DNA from: Prunus persica
Lineage: Eukaryota; Streptophyta; Magnoliopsida; Rosales; Rosaceae
Direction: 5' to 3'
NCBI RefSeq assembly: GCF_000346465.2
Contig: NC_034009.1
Span: 8,341,251 to 8,405,250, forward strand
Length of the DNA stretch: 64,000 nt
In this document: one piece after another, positions 8,736 to 20,482 of the stretch
Position numbering within the stretch: the first letter of the stretch is position 1
How the letters are laid out: every line of letters begins with the position of its first letter
Made by a program: the position numbers and the translations under genes
The notes under the pieces: generated by a model
Told to the model about the DNA's origin: nothing
The model's input: only the letters and a program-made list of their open reading frames with translations
Databases searched by the model: none

Positions 8736-10439
8736 CTACCCAACTGGCACAACTGGCTCAACCGCCTCGGCTGCCTGCTCCTTCGCATCCGCCTTAGCCT
8801 CATCAGTTGACCCACCTTGGCATTTATCTTCCTCAATTACCGCTGCTTCTGCATCCACAACATCCACCTGCTCACTCTGAGCGGGGGGCAGGTCAAGACC
8901 AGTCTGCTCACCGTCATCATCTTCGAGAGAGCAGCAAGGAGAAACACCATTCTGGCAATCCAGGTATCCCAGCTTGTACGCGTTAGCAGCAATCTCCAGT
9001 TTGGATGCCTCCGTGGCTTCCACAAGGGTGTCAAACTTGACCAGCAGTTTGTCACGATCCTGGGCCAAAGCAGCATGCTTGTGTTCGAGGCAGAAGTAGG
9101 CTTCCTTACGTTCGAGCAGAGTAGCAGCAAGAGACTTGAGTTCACCATCCTTTTGGCCAACAGAACTCTTGAGCACGGACAAACTCTCCTTCATCTCGGA
9201 AATCATCGCATCATGGCGAATCCGCTCGCTCGAGAGCTTGCCAGTCAAGTCGGCATTCTTCTTCACCAGCTCGTCAAGCAGGGCAGAAGAGGGGGCAACA
9301 TCACGTGAGTTCCGCATGGCCCCAACAGCAAAAACCATTCCTTTTTGAAGATGATACATAGCAGCTTCTTCTTGCTCATCCAAAGGAAGGTTCGAAAAAG
9401 CACAAAGGTCGCCGGCTCGATACACGTGATCAGCCAGCTTAGCGCAAGCAGACGGACTTGACAGAAAGCCTGTTTTCAGCAGATCAGACACTGGCTCGCC
9501 CCCAGCAGAGCTATCACCAGTTCCCGGACCGGCAGTTTGTGCAATTGGAGGACTCTTCGCTCGAGCAGACGACTCTTTAGCTCTTTTGGCTGCAACTTGC
9601 AACATTGAGTCAGCCCTGCGCTTGACTGTTCGTGGCCCTGCAGATGAGTCGTGGTTGCTACACCGAGGTACAGCCATCTCAGCTTGGTTCCCAGATCGGC
9701 ACGGACGACCCAATCCATGCTTCCCAGCGGCTTCCTTGCATGGCAGATCACGGGTCTTAGGCAGTACGGGCAAAGACTTGAGCAGAACTTCCCGAACCTC
9801 CTGCATGTCGTTGGCCTTCTTGCTGTTCGCGCTGACGAAGCGTTTGATCCATGCAGACGAGGCAGGAGCAACTCCCATATGGGCCTTCTGAGCAGGCAAG
9901 ACCTCCCTTGTAGAAGACTTGTTCGTGGCAAGAGAAGATCTCGGCTGCCTTCGCTGTGGAGACGTATCCACTGATCGTGAAACTGCAGCTTCATCTCGAG
10001 CAGCGCTATTGCACGCTTTCCCACCATCGGGGGACTCAGTCGATGACTCCTCTCGCATAACTGGAAAGACACTTAGCTCCGAGTAGCGCGACTTCCACCT
10101 TTCAATATCTTCAGCAGGGGGCAGGCCACCGACTTCCTTCCGATGTTCGCTCAGCAGCCAGCGCCATTCACGAAACTTGGCGGGGATGCTCAAAGCTTGT
10201 CGAACCTTCGTCATATCCGGGTCGAGAACGAGCTTCTTTCGGATGGCATCATCTGCAAGCATGAGACAAAAGTTAGTCAGACACAGCAAAGAATTCCATG
10301 GCAACAGTAGCAGATCAGAGGGATGCAACTTACCATCGCAGTAGGTGAGAGGAACGAGCGGATCGTCGCCAACCTCCTCTTCCTATCTGCCGCTGACTTT
10401 CAGCACGTTCGTGCTCCGCACATGATCGCCTTGACTCAT
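8736..10439 (-). CDS. Spliced antisense accessory gene of element A (aORF)
   Basis: A long reading frame on the strand opposite to gag-pol, between the tandem array and the 3' LTR. A first exon (10334-10439, ATG at 10439) joins a large exon (8736-10252) after removal of an 81-bp intron, 10253-10333, with a GTAAGT donor and TGCTTGCAG acceptor; the phase matches. The protein is about 540 residues: an N-terminal helical region (FREWRWLLSEHRKEV), a basic serine-rich middle with nuclear-localisation-like KRRAD and AAKRAKESSARAK, then a long coiled coil (about the last 200 residues) and an acidic tail. It has no RT, integrase or transposase motif. Exon 1 has a TAG at codon 19, and the frame after the terminal TAG (8736-8738) stays open for 15 further codons. 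Antisense ORFs are known in Tat/Retand elements; the function is unknown. Confidence 0.75.
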
Positions 10440-10514
10440 ACTGATCCTAGTTCGTGGCACAAAAATAAGAAGGAATTGAAGCAATTTGGATCATCCACAA
10501 AAAAGATGACCTAA

Positions 10515-10701
10515 ACTGCCACCTGCTCCAGCAGCAGATCGCGCACCTCCAGCCCAGTTACAGCTGGACAGCCCGAGTAAAAAGCCTCCTCAACTCGGGA
10601 GCCCAAGTCCAGGAAGAAAGCCCAGTTACAGCTGGACAGCCCAACGGATAATTTACATCTCCTACATGCCGCCACGCGCCATGCAGAAGCTGGGGGGCAT
10701 T
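10515..10701 (+). other. Region before the 3' LTR, with polypurine tract
   Basis: It contains two copies of agcccagttacagctggaca (about 10550 and 10622). The end, agaagctggggggcatt at 10685-10701, is the polypurine tract used to prime plus-strand DNA, immediately before the 3' LTR. Confidence 0.75.
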
Positions 10702-11245
10702 TGTGGGAACCTAATTAAACCAAAACCCTAGGTCAATTAATTAGGCCAATCAATTTGGGAATTATTTGACCTAATTAGGAGTTACCTAACCTAATTGGGA
10801 ATTACCTAATCAAATTGGGGGTTACTTGATCCCCAATTTAATTAGGGATTCGGTTCATCCATAATCCCTAAATGCACCAACCCCACCAACCACACCAACT
10901 ACACCAACCCCACCTACCTCTCCAAAGGCCACTATAAATACCTGGTTACACACAAGGATGAGGTACGTCAGAATTCCTACTGAAACTCTGCATAAATTAT
11001 TTCTCAAAAACCCTAGCCACCTCCTCTCTTTCTCTCTCTCACACAAGGCTCCGGCCACCACACACGGCTCCGGCCACCCGGTTTTCCTTGAAATACCCTA
11101 CCTAACTTAGGCATCGGAGGGCCTTTGGCCAACACCCCCCGGGTGTGGTCCTTTTACTCTGATCTGTTTTGTAGGGAGAAAGAGAGGCGGAGAAGACGAA
11201 GGAATCTTGGGCGAATATTCTCCCGTGAGATTATTTGCACAAACA
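10702..11245 (+). repeat. 3' LTR of element A
   Basis: 544 bp, matching 409-952 except for two C-to-T differences near 11162 and 11172. It is followed by the agggg target duplication. Confidence 0.95.
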
Positions 11246-11375
11246 AGGGGCAATAATAAAAAAATACACATTAAAATAGGTACATTTTCTTTTGTTAAAC
11301 ATATTTTTATTTTGATAATTTTGGTTACAAATTATATGTATTTGTTTTAAGTTAAATCTTCTTCAAAATCACAAA

Positions 11376-11480
11376 GGGTTTGTAGCTCAAATAGTTAAAA
11401 TCATTTACCTTTGACTAAGGTTCGATTTTTCCTCCTCCAATATCACTTGTATCCAAATAATTTTTTTTAATTATTAAAAA
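11376..11480 (+). repeat. Degraded tRNA-derived SINE
   Basis: An A-box-like tgtagctcaaatagttaa (11381-11398) is followed 20 bp later by a B-box-like ggttcgatttttc (11419-11431) and then ctccaatatcacttgtat. Two related pieces on the minus strand (13015-13115 and 14224-14290) share the B box and parts of the sequence after it. The rest of 11251-12042 is AT-rich with no gene that I can support. Confidence 0.45.
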
Positions 11481-12050
11481 TTAGTCAATTGAGTTATGAC
11501 TTAGCATGATTTACATGATTTAATGTATACTTTTATTTCTACAAAGACTATAAAAATTGTAAGTACAAAAAGAATGGTCATTAAATTTTTAGAAAAATTC
11601 ATGATTTTATCCCTGCAAGCCAAAAAAACATTTCTCATAGAACAATAATCTTTTTAAAAAAATTTGGGAAATAGAGCATGAAATCTAGTAAGGTTCAGTT
11701 TACAAAGGTGGCACTTTGCAACCTCATGTTTGCTGGGAATCTCTAGACTGCCAAGGGGTACGGAAAATTGCTTTTCACAATAAAAAATGCAATTGCCATT
11801 GACTGATTATGGACAGAATTCTAGATGGTCAAGGCTAAATAATCTTATCTTGAAATCCCCAAAAAGGTAAGTATCAGTTGCATGATACATGAAACAGAAA
11901 TGATCGTGGGCCATAACCCTAAACCTAACCTTATTTGTAGACGTCCATGTTGACCAAGGGATGTTTCTTGGAAAATACCTTGAAATAGAAAGAGAAGTAA
12001 GGGGGACCCATCACCCATGTCGGTTAAAGATTTTAGTTCTTTGCATTCCT

Positions 12051-12699
12051 AGGGGTGGTTTGGTACTGGACTAAAATCTTGGAATTCTCTTTAATTGACT
12101 TCCTGATATAATTTGGATAACACCTGAACTGTCTTTGGTGTATATTTGATTGGATTTATGACTAAGTTTGTTTTAATATTTACAAACAGGTTATGTGGAT
12201 TTTTTTTTTTAATATAAAATTTTTCTTCTTCTTCCTCTTATTATTTTTTTGGCTTTTCTTTTCTCTCTGCATCTTATTCTTTTCTTCTTCCGCAGCTGGC
12301 TTCTTTTTCATCTTCTTCTTCTCCATCCTCTCTCATTCTCCTCGCCTTCTATCTATTTTTCTCTTTATATTTTTTCAAAAATTTTCCGTTATCTCTTCTC
12401 TCTTCTTCGATCCTCTTCTATTTTGTCTTCTCCTTCTTGGGCGGTTGTGGCTGGTGGTTGTGGTTGTCGCTTGGATGGTCGGTGGTTGTGGGAATCTCGG
12501 GTGGGGTTGGTTGCTCGTCGCTTGGGTTGGGATTGTCCCTCCTCTCCAGACAAGTCTCACTAAGAACACCTAGGGAGGTGCTTTTAAGGGGACAAGTATT
12601 AGTTAATCCCACATAAAATTAGAAGTGTGTGAAACAAACATTGGATAAAAATCTTAGTCAAACCAGTCCAAGCATGCACAGTATAACAAACAGGCCCCT
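12051..12699. mobile_element. Candidate hAT-like non-autonomous element
   Basis: The ends aggggtggtttgg (left) and, inverted, aggggcctgtttg (right) form short imperfect terminal inverted repeats. Flanking 8-mers gcattcct (12043-12050) and agattcct (12700-12707) match in their last six bases. The inside includes a long pyrimidine-rich tract (12195-12430); frames open through it are low complexity and not genes. Confidence 0.45.
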
Positions 12700-12707
12700 A
12701 GATTCCT

Positions 12708-13340
12708 AAGAGAGTTCCAAATTAAAGTAAGCTTAATGATCATTATTGGGACAGTGTATTGAAAATTGTTAACTAACTTTGTTGAATAATCATCTCTTAT
12801 TATTAATAACTTAATTATGATGGATTGGTAAACATGACAGTGTCCTAGAGCTGCAGCCTTTTGTGATTACTGACTCTAATGATAATCAAACAACAATTAG
12901 TCACAAAAGTTCGAGTTTTCAAAGGAGGGTTGGTTTTTGTTGAAGAAAAATCAAATTGAAGCAATTCCAAGTTGGTACGCAAGAGGAGTTGAATTTAATT
13001 ATAAGATATTCAATTAAGTTTTTATTTTTATTTTTTATAGAAGTGATATTGGAGAAAGAAAATCAAACTTACGACCTCCAAAGCTACGAGCACTTGATTA
13101 AGGTTGGTTTAAATATATGTGATGGGCCACAAGTGAATTGAGCAAGATATGTGATAGCCGAAGAAGAAGAAAATGAAGATATGTGATGGGCCTAATATTC
13201 ATTAGCACAGAAGGCCTCATTTATGGTTACAAAAACGTGAGCATGTGCTATTCATTAGCAATTGATTTACTTCCGGTCCATTTGAAAATGGGTAATCAAA
13301 TTAAATTATGATAGTGTTGTTATTTTCACCAACTATTCTA
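12708..13340. other. AT-rich intergenic sequence with a SINE trace
   Basis: No gene is seen. On the minus strand, 13015-13115 resembles a SINE 3' half: ggaggtcgtaagtttgattt then ctccaatatcactt and an A-rich tail, similar to the copy at 11376. Confidence 0.4.
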
Positions 13341-13350
13341 CTTTCTCTAC

Positions 13351-13533
13351 CAATCCTGATCTTTTGGACTACAGGGGTCCAAGAGATTTGTGGTCACTCA
13401 CCGTTGGATGTAAATTCAACGGTTCACTCACTCTTGCACTCCTTTTAAAAAATTTTTTTGAACCATTGTATTAATATCCAACGGTGGGTGACCACAATCT
13501 CTTGGACTCCTGTGGTCCAAGAGATCGGGACTG
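13351..13533. mobile_element. Mutator-like MITE, 183 bp
   Basis: Terminal inverted repeats extend over more than 50 bp. The left end begins CAATCCTGATCTTTTGGAC and the right end, inverted, CAGTCCCGATCTCTTGGAC. The element is flanked by the 10-bp direct repeat ctttctctac (13341-13350 and 13534-13543). The duplication length suits the Mutator superfamily. No coding capacity. Confidence 0.8.
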
Positions 13534-13712
13534 CTTTCTCTACATACCTTACATTTTCACATTCCACTCAATTTTTACCTACAATCGATCCTAAAATGCC
13601 GCCAAATTTTTGATCAATTGACAGTGGTCTCATAGTCCGATCCATTTGAAAATGGGCAATTTGATGAAATCATAAGAGTGCTGCTATTTTCATGCATCTG
13701 TATAACTAAATT

Positions 13713-14146
13713 GTGTAAATTACTCAAATGGTCCTCAAATTTGTACCCGATTTACATTTTGGTCCATAAACTAAATTATTCGTTAAAATGGTCCACCAAC
13801 TCTTTATTAATCAGAGCTTTGGTCCTACCGTTACATTTTCGGTTAAATTTAGTCATGTGAGCATCACATGCTACATTTGTGGGGGTAAATAAGACTTTTG
13901 ACCTATGTATCACTCCTTTATCACCACTTTATCACATATGTATCACCACTTTATCACTTTTTGGGGAACATAGGACTGTTATGGACGATTTTACCCTTAC
14001 ATCTGACGGTAACATTAACATAATGTAACGGTAGGATCAATGGAGTGATTAATATAGAGTTGATAGACCATTTGAATGAATAATTTAATTGAGGGACCAA
14101 AATATAAATCGGGTATAAGTTTGAGGACCATTTGAGTAATTTACCC
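13713..14146. mobile_element. Mutator-like MITE, 434 bp
   Basis: Inverted repeats of about 90 bp: the left begins GTGTAAATTACTCAAATGG and the right, inverted, GGGTAAATTACTCAAATGG. Flanked by the 10-bp direct repeat taactaaatt (13703-13712, 14147-14156). Non-coding; a different family from the neighbouring 183-bp element. Confidence 0.82.
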
Positions 14147-14156
14147 TAACTAAATT

Positions 14157-14815
14157 ATTGCACCTCTTAATTTTCTCACTAACATGGTAATTGTTATTAT
14201 AATATTTTATGAAAGCTCACTCATTCTTTTATACAAGCGGAATTAAGGATGAGGGAAATCGAACGTGAAACTTCAGATACAGGAATAACAAAAATTCCCT
14301 CATTTTAGATATACAACGGCATGAGAAATAATTTTTTGAAAACGTAGACATGTTTGCATAATTTTAGTAAGGTTAAGAAAGTTATGGTTAAATCTAAGAA
14401 AATAAAGTTGACCCCAGATCAATTTGTGCCAAAAAAAAAAAATGGAAAAATGTACCAAATGTCCTTTTTTAGATCATTTATTGTCCAAAACAAAACCGAA
14501 AAGCGCTTGACCTTATCATCATCACCATGGTAGCAAAGACCGATAGACCAAACTCTAAAGAGAGCAATAGTCATAGCAGCTGAGCGACAAACCAATCAAT
14601 CTCATCCACGAAAATAGAAGGGAGCTTTAGTAATAATATACCCAAAATAGGGGCTGTAATTATTTTAAAAAATCCTACATAGAATGCACTTTAGAAACAC
14701 ACCCAAAAATCATTTACTACCTATGAAATTAGTATTGAAGTTTCTATAAATTACATCGCTGCCATTGATTAACTTAAAACAAGACCAACACAAAATTCCC
14801 AAAATAACCCAAAAC
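14157..14815. other. Intergenic sequence left of copia 1
   Basis: No gene found. 14224-14290 on the minus strand is another possible SINE piece (B-box-like gttcgatttccc). The last 5 bp, aaaac (14811-14815), are the target duplication of copia 1. Confidence 0.5.
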
Positions 14816-15230
14816 TGTTATAAAACTAGAATAATCAGTTGATGAGAAGTACCACTGTAATATTGGGAGTGGAATTATATTTCTCTTTGTAGTGTTTACA
14901 CTGACAGAATTTCTCCTCAGATAGACTCCACTCTTTCTCTTCTCTCTGACTCTCACTCTTTCTCTTTCTCTCTTCCGTTCTTTCTTTCTTCACTCTTTCT
15001 TCTCTTCTCTTTGGTGTCTATTACAAGTGAATGAGCAAGCCTATTTATAGGCAAAGTAAAAGGCTTCTAATGGAGACATAATGATTTCTCCCCAACATTA
15101 TAATTTCATCTTTTGACTAATCATCCCACTTCTAACACCATCATTTCTTCTTTTGACTACCATACTTAATACAATCATTTTTCTTCCATCATTTCTCTTT
15201 ATGTAGGCTTCACCAATATTATTTACAACA
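14816..15230 (-). repeat. 3' LTR of copia 1
   Basis: 415 bp. It contains a CT-rich stretch (14930-15010) and a TATA-like ctatttatagg. The polypurine tract (cttcaagggggag on minus) abuts it at 15231. Confidence 0.93.
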
Positions 15231-15262
15231 CTCCCCCTTGAAGACCACATGTCCCTAGATTG

Positions 15263-15436
15263 GTTGCCTCATTAAAACCTTGCTTGAAAAAATCCAGTGG
15301 GAAAAAACCTAAGCGAAGGAAAAAGAGTACAACTTTATTTGGGACATAAGGGTAATGCACTCATGTTGCCTCGTTAAAACCTTGCTAGGAAAAACCCGGT
15401 GGAAAAAAACCCTAGTCGAAGGAAAAAGAGTACAAC
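15263..15436. repeat. Imperfect 70-bp duplication near the copia 1 3' end
   Basis: Two copies, 15263-15333 and 15365-15436, each starting ttgcctc.ttaaaaccttgc and ending gaaggaaaaagagtacaac. They lie between the end of the RNase H frame and the polypurine tract. Non-coding. Confidence 0.8.
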
Positions 15437-15452
15437 GCGCATATGTCCTGTG

Positions 15453-18400
15453 TTAGAGGACTCTTGAATGCTCCCCCTGATTTTGCATGCTCCAACTTGA
15501 TTTCTTGCAGAGTTGTCGTAATCCGATGCCATGCACTAACTTTTGGAATGTACATTTCGGCAATGATTTAGTGAAGAGATCTGCCAGGTTATCGCTTGAG
15601 CGGATTTGTCTGACTTTGATTTCTTGACTCTTCTGGAGCTCGTGTGTATAGAAAAACTTTGGTGATATGTGCTTAGTCCTGTCACCCTTGATATACCCTC
15701 CTGTGATCTGAGCAATACAAGCTGCATTGTCCTCATTCAGGATTGTTGGAGTGTCTGTTGCTGAGGGTAGGGCACACGTGCTCCGGATGTGATGGATCAC
15801 CGACCTTAATCAAACGCATTCACGACTGGCTTCATGGAGGGCAAGTATTTCTGAGTGATTGGAAGATGTGGCCACTAGTGTTTGTTTCGTTGAGCGCCAT
15901 GAGATTGCAGTTCCTCTGCATGTAAATACATACCCAGTCTGTGATCGTCCTTGATGTGAATCAGAGAGATATCCTGCATCTGCATAACCAACAATACTCT
16001 GGGAGCTGGTCGATTCACTGGAATAGAATAAGCCCATGTCTGTTGTCCCACGAAGGTATCGTAGAACATGTTTGATGCCGGTCCAATGTCGCCTTGTTGG
16101 AGCAGAACTGTACCTTGCTAACAGATTTACTGAAAATGATATGTCTGGTCTGGTACATTGTGCCAGGTACAATAAAGCACCTATTGCACTAAGATATGGT
16201 ACTTCTGGACCAAGGACCATTTCATCATCCCCTTTTGGACGATATGGGTCTTTCTTAGTGTCAAGCGACCGAACGACCATTGGAGTGCTAAGTGGATGGG
16301 CTTTATCCATGCCAAACCGTTTCAATACTTTTTCAGTATAAGTTGATTGATGCACCAAAATTCCATTAGCACTATGCTCAATCTGCAAGCCAAGACAATA
16401 TTTTGTCTTTCCAAGGTCTTTCATCTCAAATTCACGTTTGAGATAATCATCAGTCTTTTGAAGCTCTTCAGAAGTTCCAATCAGGTTCATGTCATCGACA
16501 TATACTGCCACTATCGCAAATCCAGACTCTGATTTCTTAATAAACACACATGGGCAAATAGGATCATTTGTGTATCCTTCCTTCAGTAAATACTTACTGA
16601 GACGATTGTACCACATTCGTCCAGATTGTTTTAGCCCATATAATGATCTTCTCAATTTAACTGAGAACATGCCCCATGGTTTATTTCTGGCTGCTTCAGG
16701 CAGCTTGAATCCTTCTGGAACTTTCATGTATATATCTGTATCCAATTCTCCATACAGATATGCTGTAATGACATCCATGAGTCTCATTTCAAGTTTTTCC
16801 GAAACCGCCAAACTTATTAAGTAACGGAATGTAATTGTGTCCATTACTGGAGAGTACGTTTCCACATAATCAATTCCAGGCCTTTGTGAAAAACCTTGCG
16901 CAACGAGTCGCGCTTTATACCTTGAGATCTCATTTTTCTCATTGCGCTTTCTTGTAAATACCCACTTGTAACCTACAGGGTTCACATTGGGTGGAGTTGG
17001 AATAATATGTCCAAAAACCCTCCTTTTTTCCAAAGAATTTAATTCTGCCTGGATTGCATCTTTCCACTTGGGCCAATCTTGCCTCTGTGTACATTCATTA
17101 ATAGAGCATGGCTCAATATCATCATCTTTTATGATCTCAGCAGCCACTGAGAATGCAAATATATCATCGATGATCATCTCATTTCTACTCCACAATTCAT
17201 CAGTGGACGCATAATTTATGGAGATTTCTTGACTTTCAGGTACAGTTGCCACTCCAGGGGCACTTGTCCCACCAACGACGTTTTCCTTTTCAGGAAGTAC
17301 CTGTCCCTCTTTGGGGGCATTTGAATTATGAATTGTGGGCTCTCTATTTATTTCATTTGGATTCATTTTGTCCATCAACTTCCTCTTTCGAGGAACTGAA
17401 TCCTTTGAGCCTAGTGGTCTGCCACGCTTTAGGCGCGCAACAGATGAACCATTTGCTGGCACATTGCCTTGTCCATTATGGACATCAATCCGTGCGGGTG
17501 CATTTGCAGCTGGGATATGAGATTTCGTCACCTTTGCTGCATCATTAAATGCATCTGACATCTGATTTGCAATACTTTGAAGGTGAACGATCCTTCTCAC
17601 TTCGTTTTCGCATTGAGCCGTATAAGGATCGAGATGAGACAATGTGGATACATTCCATGATAATTCATGTCGTTTTTCAGGAATGAGTTTGCCTTGTTCT
17701 TTAGACACAGATTTTTCTCCACCTAATGATGGGAAGATTGTCTCATCAAAATGGCAATTCGCAAACCGTGCGGTAAAAATATCACCTGTCAGGGGTTCCA
17801 GATATCTGATGATAGATGGTGACTCAAAACCAACATAAATTCCCAATCTGCGTTGAGGGCCCATCTTAGTACGTTGCGGTGGTGCAATGGGCACATATAC
17901 CGCACACCCAAAAATTCTTAAATGTGAAATGTTTGGTCCCCAATACGAGTTGTATTGGAGAATATTGATTGTTGGCGACGGGCCTTAATCGCACAAGTGA
18001 TGCTGCATGTAAAATGACATATCCCCAAGCAGAAACTGGCAACTTTGTTTTCATTAGCAAAGTGCGTGCTATCAATTGAAGGCGCTTAATTAAAGCTTCT
18101 GCCAAGCCATTTTGAGTATGCACATGGGGAACAGGGTGTTCAATGTCAATGCCTAGTGACATGCAGTAGTCATCAAAAGTTTGAGATGTAAATTCACCAG
18201 CATTATCGAGTCTGATTGACTTAATGGGATAATCTGGGAATTAGGCTCGTAATTTAATTATCTGAGCCAAAAGTCTAGCAAATGCCATATTCCGAGTAGA
18301 CAAAAGACAAACATGTGACCATCGAGTAGATGCGTCCACCAAGACCATAAAGTACCGAAATGGTCCACATGGGGATGAATAGGTCCACAAATGTCCCCTT

Positions 18401-19157
18401 GAATTCTCTGCAAAAATGATGGAGACTCAACATCAACCTTCGGTTGTGATGTTCTGATCACCAACTTCCCTTGTAAACAAGCTTGGCAAAAGATGTCACT
18501 TGATAACATAATGTGTTTAGTCAACAAGGGATGTCCTTTAGAGTTGGTGATGATTCTGCGCATCATGGTGGATCCAGGATGACCCAACCTGTCATGCCAA
18601 AGCTTAAAAGCATTTGAGTCAATGGACTCTTGGTCCATGACACTATGTGCCTCAATTGTCCACATGGTTGTATAATACAACCCTGATGAGAGCGCACAAA
18701 GCCTCTCCAGTATACGCTTTTGGGTATCACTGGAGGTAATGCAAAGATATTCCATGTTTTTCTCTTTCTTTGTTTCAACATGGTAGCCATTCAAACGTAT
18801 ATCTTTGAAACTCAACAGATTCCTTCTGGAGTTAGATGAATACAAAGCATCTGGAATGGACAGTATTGTTCCATTTGGTAACATAATTTGGGCTATTCCT
18901 GAGCCTTCAATCAGATCTGCAGGACCTGATATGGTTGTTACCTTTGCTTTTGTAAGCATTAATTTTGAGAAATACTTCCGATCTTGAAGGATCGTATGAG
19001 TAGTCGCACTGTCTGCGAGACAAATATTTTTGCCATAACCTTTGTTTTGAGGGCATCCATAATTTACATCCATGCCTTCAAATAAGCACACACACACTGT
19101 AATAAATAAAGAAGAAAACATTACCACTTTTATTGGATGAAAAATTAAACACTTCAT
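15453..19157 (-). pseudogene. pol: Broken copia 1 pol (protease, integrase, RT, RNase H)
   Basis: Reading down the minus strand: protease (ADSATTH, near 19010), the GAG-pre-integrase motif (LWHDRLGHPG), an integrase core in frames 18258-19157 and 17866-18162, RT in the long frame 15810-17894 (RYKARLVAQGFSQRPG, LYGLKQSGRMWYNRL, YVDDMNLIG) and RNase H continuing in 15453-15800 (LADLFTKSLP). Frames are interrupted around 18160-18260, 17870-17890 and 15800-15810, so no single polyprotein can be made. RT itself keeps its YVDD motif. It lies downstream of gag in the same transcript; the breaks look like simple decay. Confidence 0.9.
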
Positions 19158-19183
19158 CTAATACAAATAGTACATTAAGGAAT

Positions 19184-20272
19184 TTAATCTAATTCGGACT
19201 CAGAAGCTTCATTCCCTTTTTCCGTAACAAAGTCAGAAACATCCAGATGCGTCTTGTTTAGCTGACGCGATATTTCTGATGAGCCATCTGTGGCTGGTGG
19301 AGCATGATCAATATAATTTATCTCCACTTTCCTGTTCTTAAGTGAAGCTTGATAGAGATCCGCCAAATGCTTGGGCGTATGACATGCACGCACCCAATGT
19401 CCCTTTGCACCACATCTGTGACAAGTGCTTTCAACATTTCTAGGCACATGGCTCATCTGTGCCTTTCCCTTATTACGGGATGTATTTTTGCCATTCGTGG
19501 ATGGACCGCTCCTTGGACCGAAACCCTCTGAACGAGCACCACGATCTTTTCTGCTTCCTTGCCAGCGGCCACGCTTGCCCCCTCGCCCACGTTTGTGGAT
19601 ACTACCACGAGATAAAGTGGCATTCACTTCCTGAGATGCAGTATTTATTTCAGGAAGTGGTGCTGAGCCTGTTGGGCGAGATTGGTGATTCTTTAATAAG
19701 AGCTCATTATTCTGCTCAGCTAACAATAGGCAAGATACAAGTTCCGAGTACTTCTTGAAATCGCTATGTCTGTATTGCTGCTGAAGGAGGACATTTGAAG
19801 CATGAAAAGTGCTCAGAGTTTTTTCGAGCATATCCTCCTCAGATATATTTTCCCCACATAGCCTCATTAATGAGGTAATTCTGTGCATAACAGAGTTATA
19901 CTCGGACACTGACTTGAAATCTTGAAATCTCAAGTGAGTCCACTCGTATCTAGCTCTTGGGAGAGTCACCATCCTCTGGTGATCGTATCTTTCACCTAGA
20001 GCTTTCCATAGAACCAACGGTTCATCAACCACCATATATTCGCTCTTCAGCGCTTCATGGATGTGGCGGCGAAGAAAGATCATGGCCTTCGCATTCTCTT
20101 CAGGCGAAGCATCATTCTCATCTACAATTGTTTGTCCGAGGCCATTGGCTCGTAGATGAATTTTGGCATCTAGGACCCATGATAAATAGTTGTCCCCGGA
20201 AAGGTCCAAGGCAGCAAACTCTAGTTTTGCCAAATTTGCCATCCGAAACTTTAGGCTCGAGATCTGGGACAT
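19184..20272 (-). CDS. gag: Gag protein of copia 1
   Basis: An intact 362-residue frame. It begins with a copia-type gag domain (YLSWVLDAKIHLRANG, LWKALGERYDHQ) and ends with a basic glycine-rich region and a CCHC zinc knuckle (CHRCGAKGHWVRAC, about residue 285). It stops shortly before the protease frame, which lies in another frame; a sequence resembling a splice acceptor (tttattacag on minus, near 19100) lies between, so expression of pol by splicing or frameshift is possible but unproven. Confidence 0.88.
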   Translation of the reverse strand: MSQISSLKFRMANLAKLEFAALDLSGDNYLSWVLDAKIHLRANGLGQTIVDENDASPEENAKAMIFLRRHIHEALKSEYMVVDEPLVLWKALGERYDHQRMVTLPRARYEWTHLRFQDFKSVSEYNSVMHRITSLMRLCGENISEEDMLEKTLSTFHASNVLLQQQYRHSDFKKYSELVSCLLLAEQNNELLLKNHQSRPTGSAPLPEINTASQEVNATLSRGSIHKRGRGGKRGRWQGSRKDRGARSEGFGPRSGPSTNGKNTSRNKGKAQMSHVPRNVESTCHRCGAKGHWVRACHTPKHLADLYQASLKNRKVEINYIDHAPPATDGSSEISRQLNKTHLDVSDFVTEKGNEASESELD

Positions 20273-20482
20273 TAAGCCACTTATTAATAGGAATTTCAGG
20301 CCCTCATTATTCAGGTATATTAATTGATGATAAAAATAAAGTGCTATGAATTTGCTGGTATGGACGATAAACCCGCACCATACCTTAAATAAAATTAAAT
20401 GTGCGGTAAAGTAAATTCATAAAGTAAATTGCTTGCTGTATGGACGTTAATTCCGCACCATACTTTAAATAAAAGGAAATAT

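Larger units (their letters stand above)
409..11245 (+). mobile_element. Ty3/gypsy LTR retrotransposon, Tat/Retand-like (element A)
   Basis: A complete element bounded by two 544-bp LTRs (409-952 and 10702-11245) that start TGTGGGAACC and end GCACAAACA. The flanking 5-bp duplication agggg (404-408, 11246-11250) is perfect. I see only two LTR differences (cytosines in the 5' LTR near 869 and 879, thymines in the 3' LTR), so insertion is recent. Order on +: LTR, primer site, gag, in-frame stop, pol (protease, damaged RT, RNase H, second RNase H, integrase), 97-bp tandem array, antisense gene, polypurine tract, LTR. Integrase after RNase H defines Ty3/gypsy. The second RNase H, tandem array and antisense ORF point to the Tat/Retand group. 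Element A cannot make functional RT, so it is presumably non-autonomous. Confidence 0.95.

Noticed and set aside
12193..12573. A 126-codon hydrophobic frame on +
   Set aside because: It is a translation of a T/C-rich tract (mostly F, L, S) inside a probable non-autonomous element.
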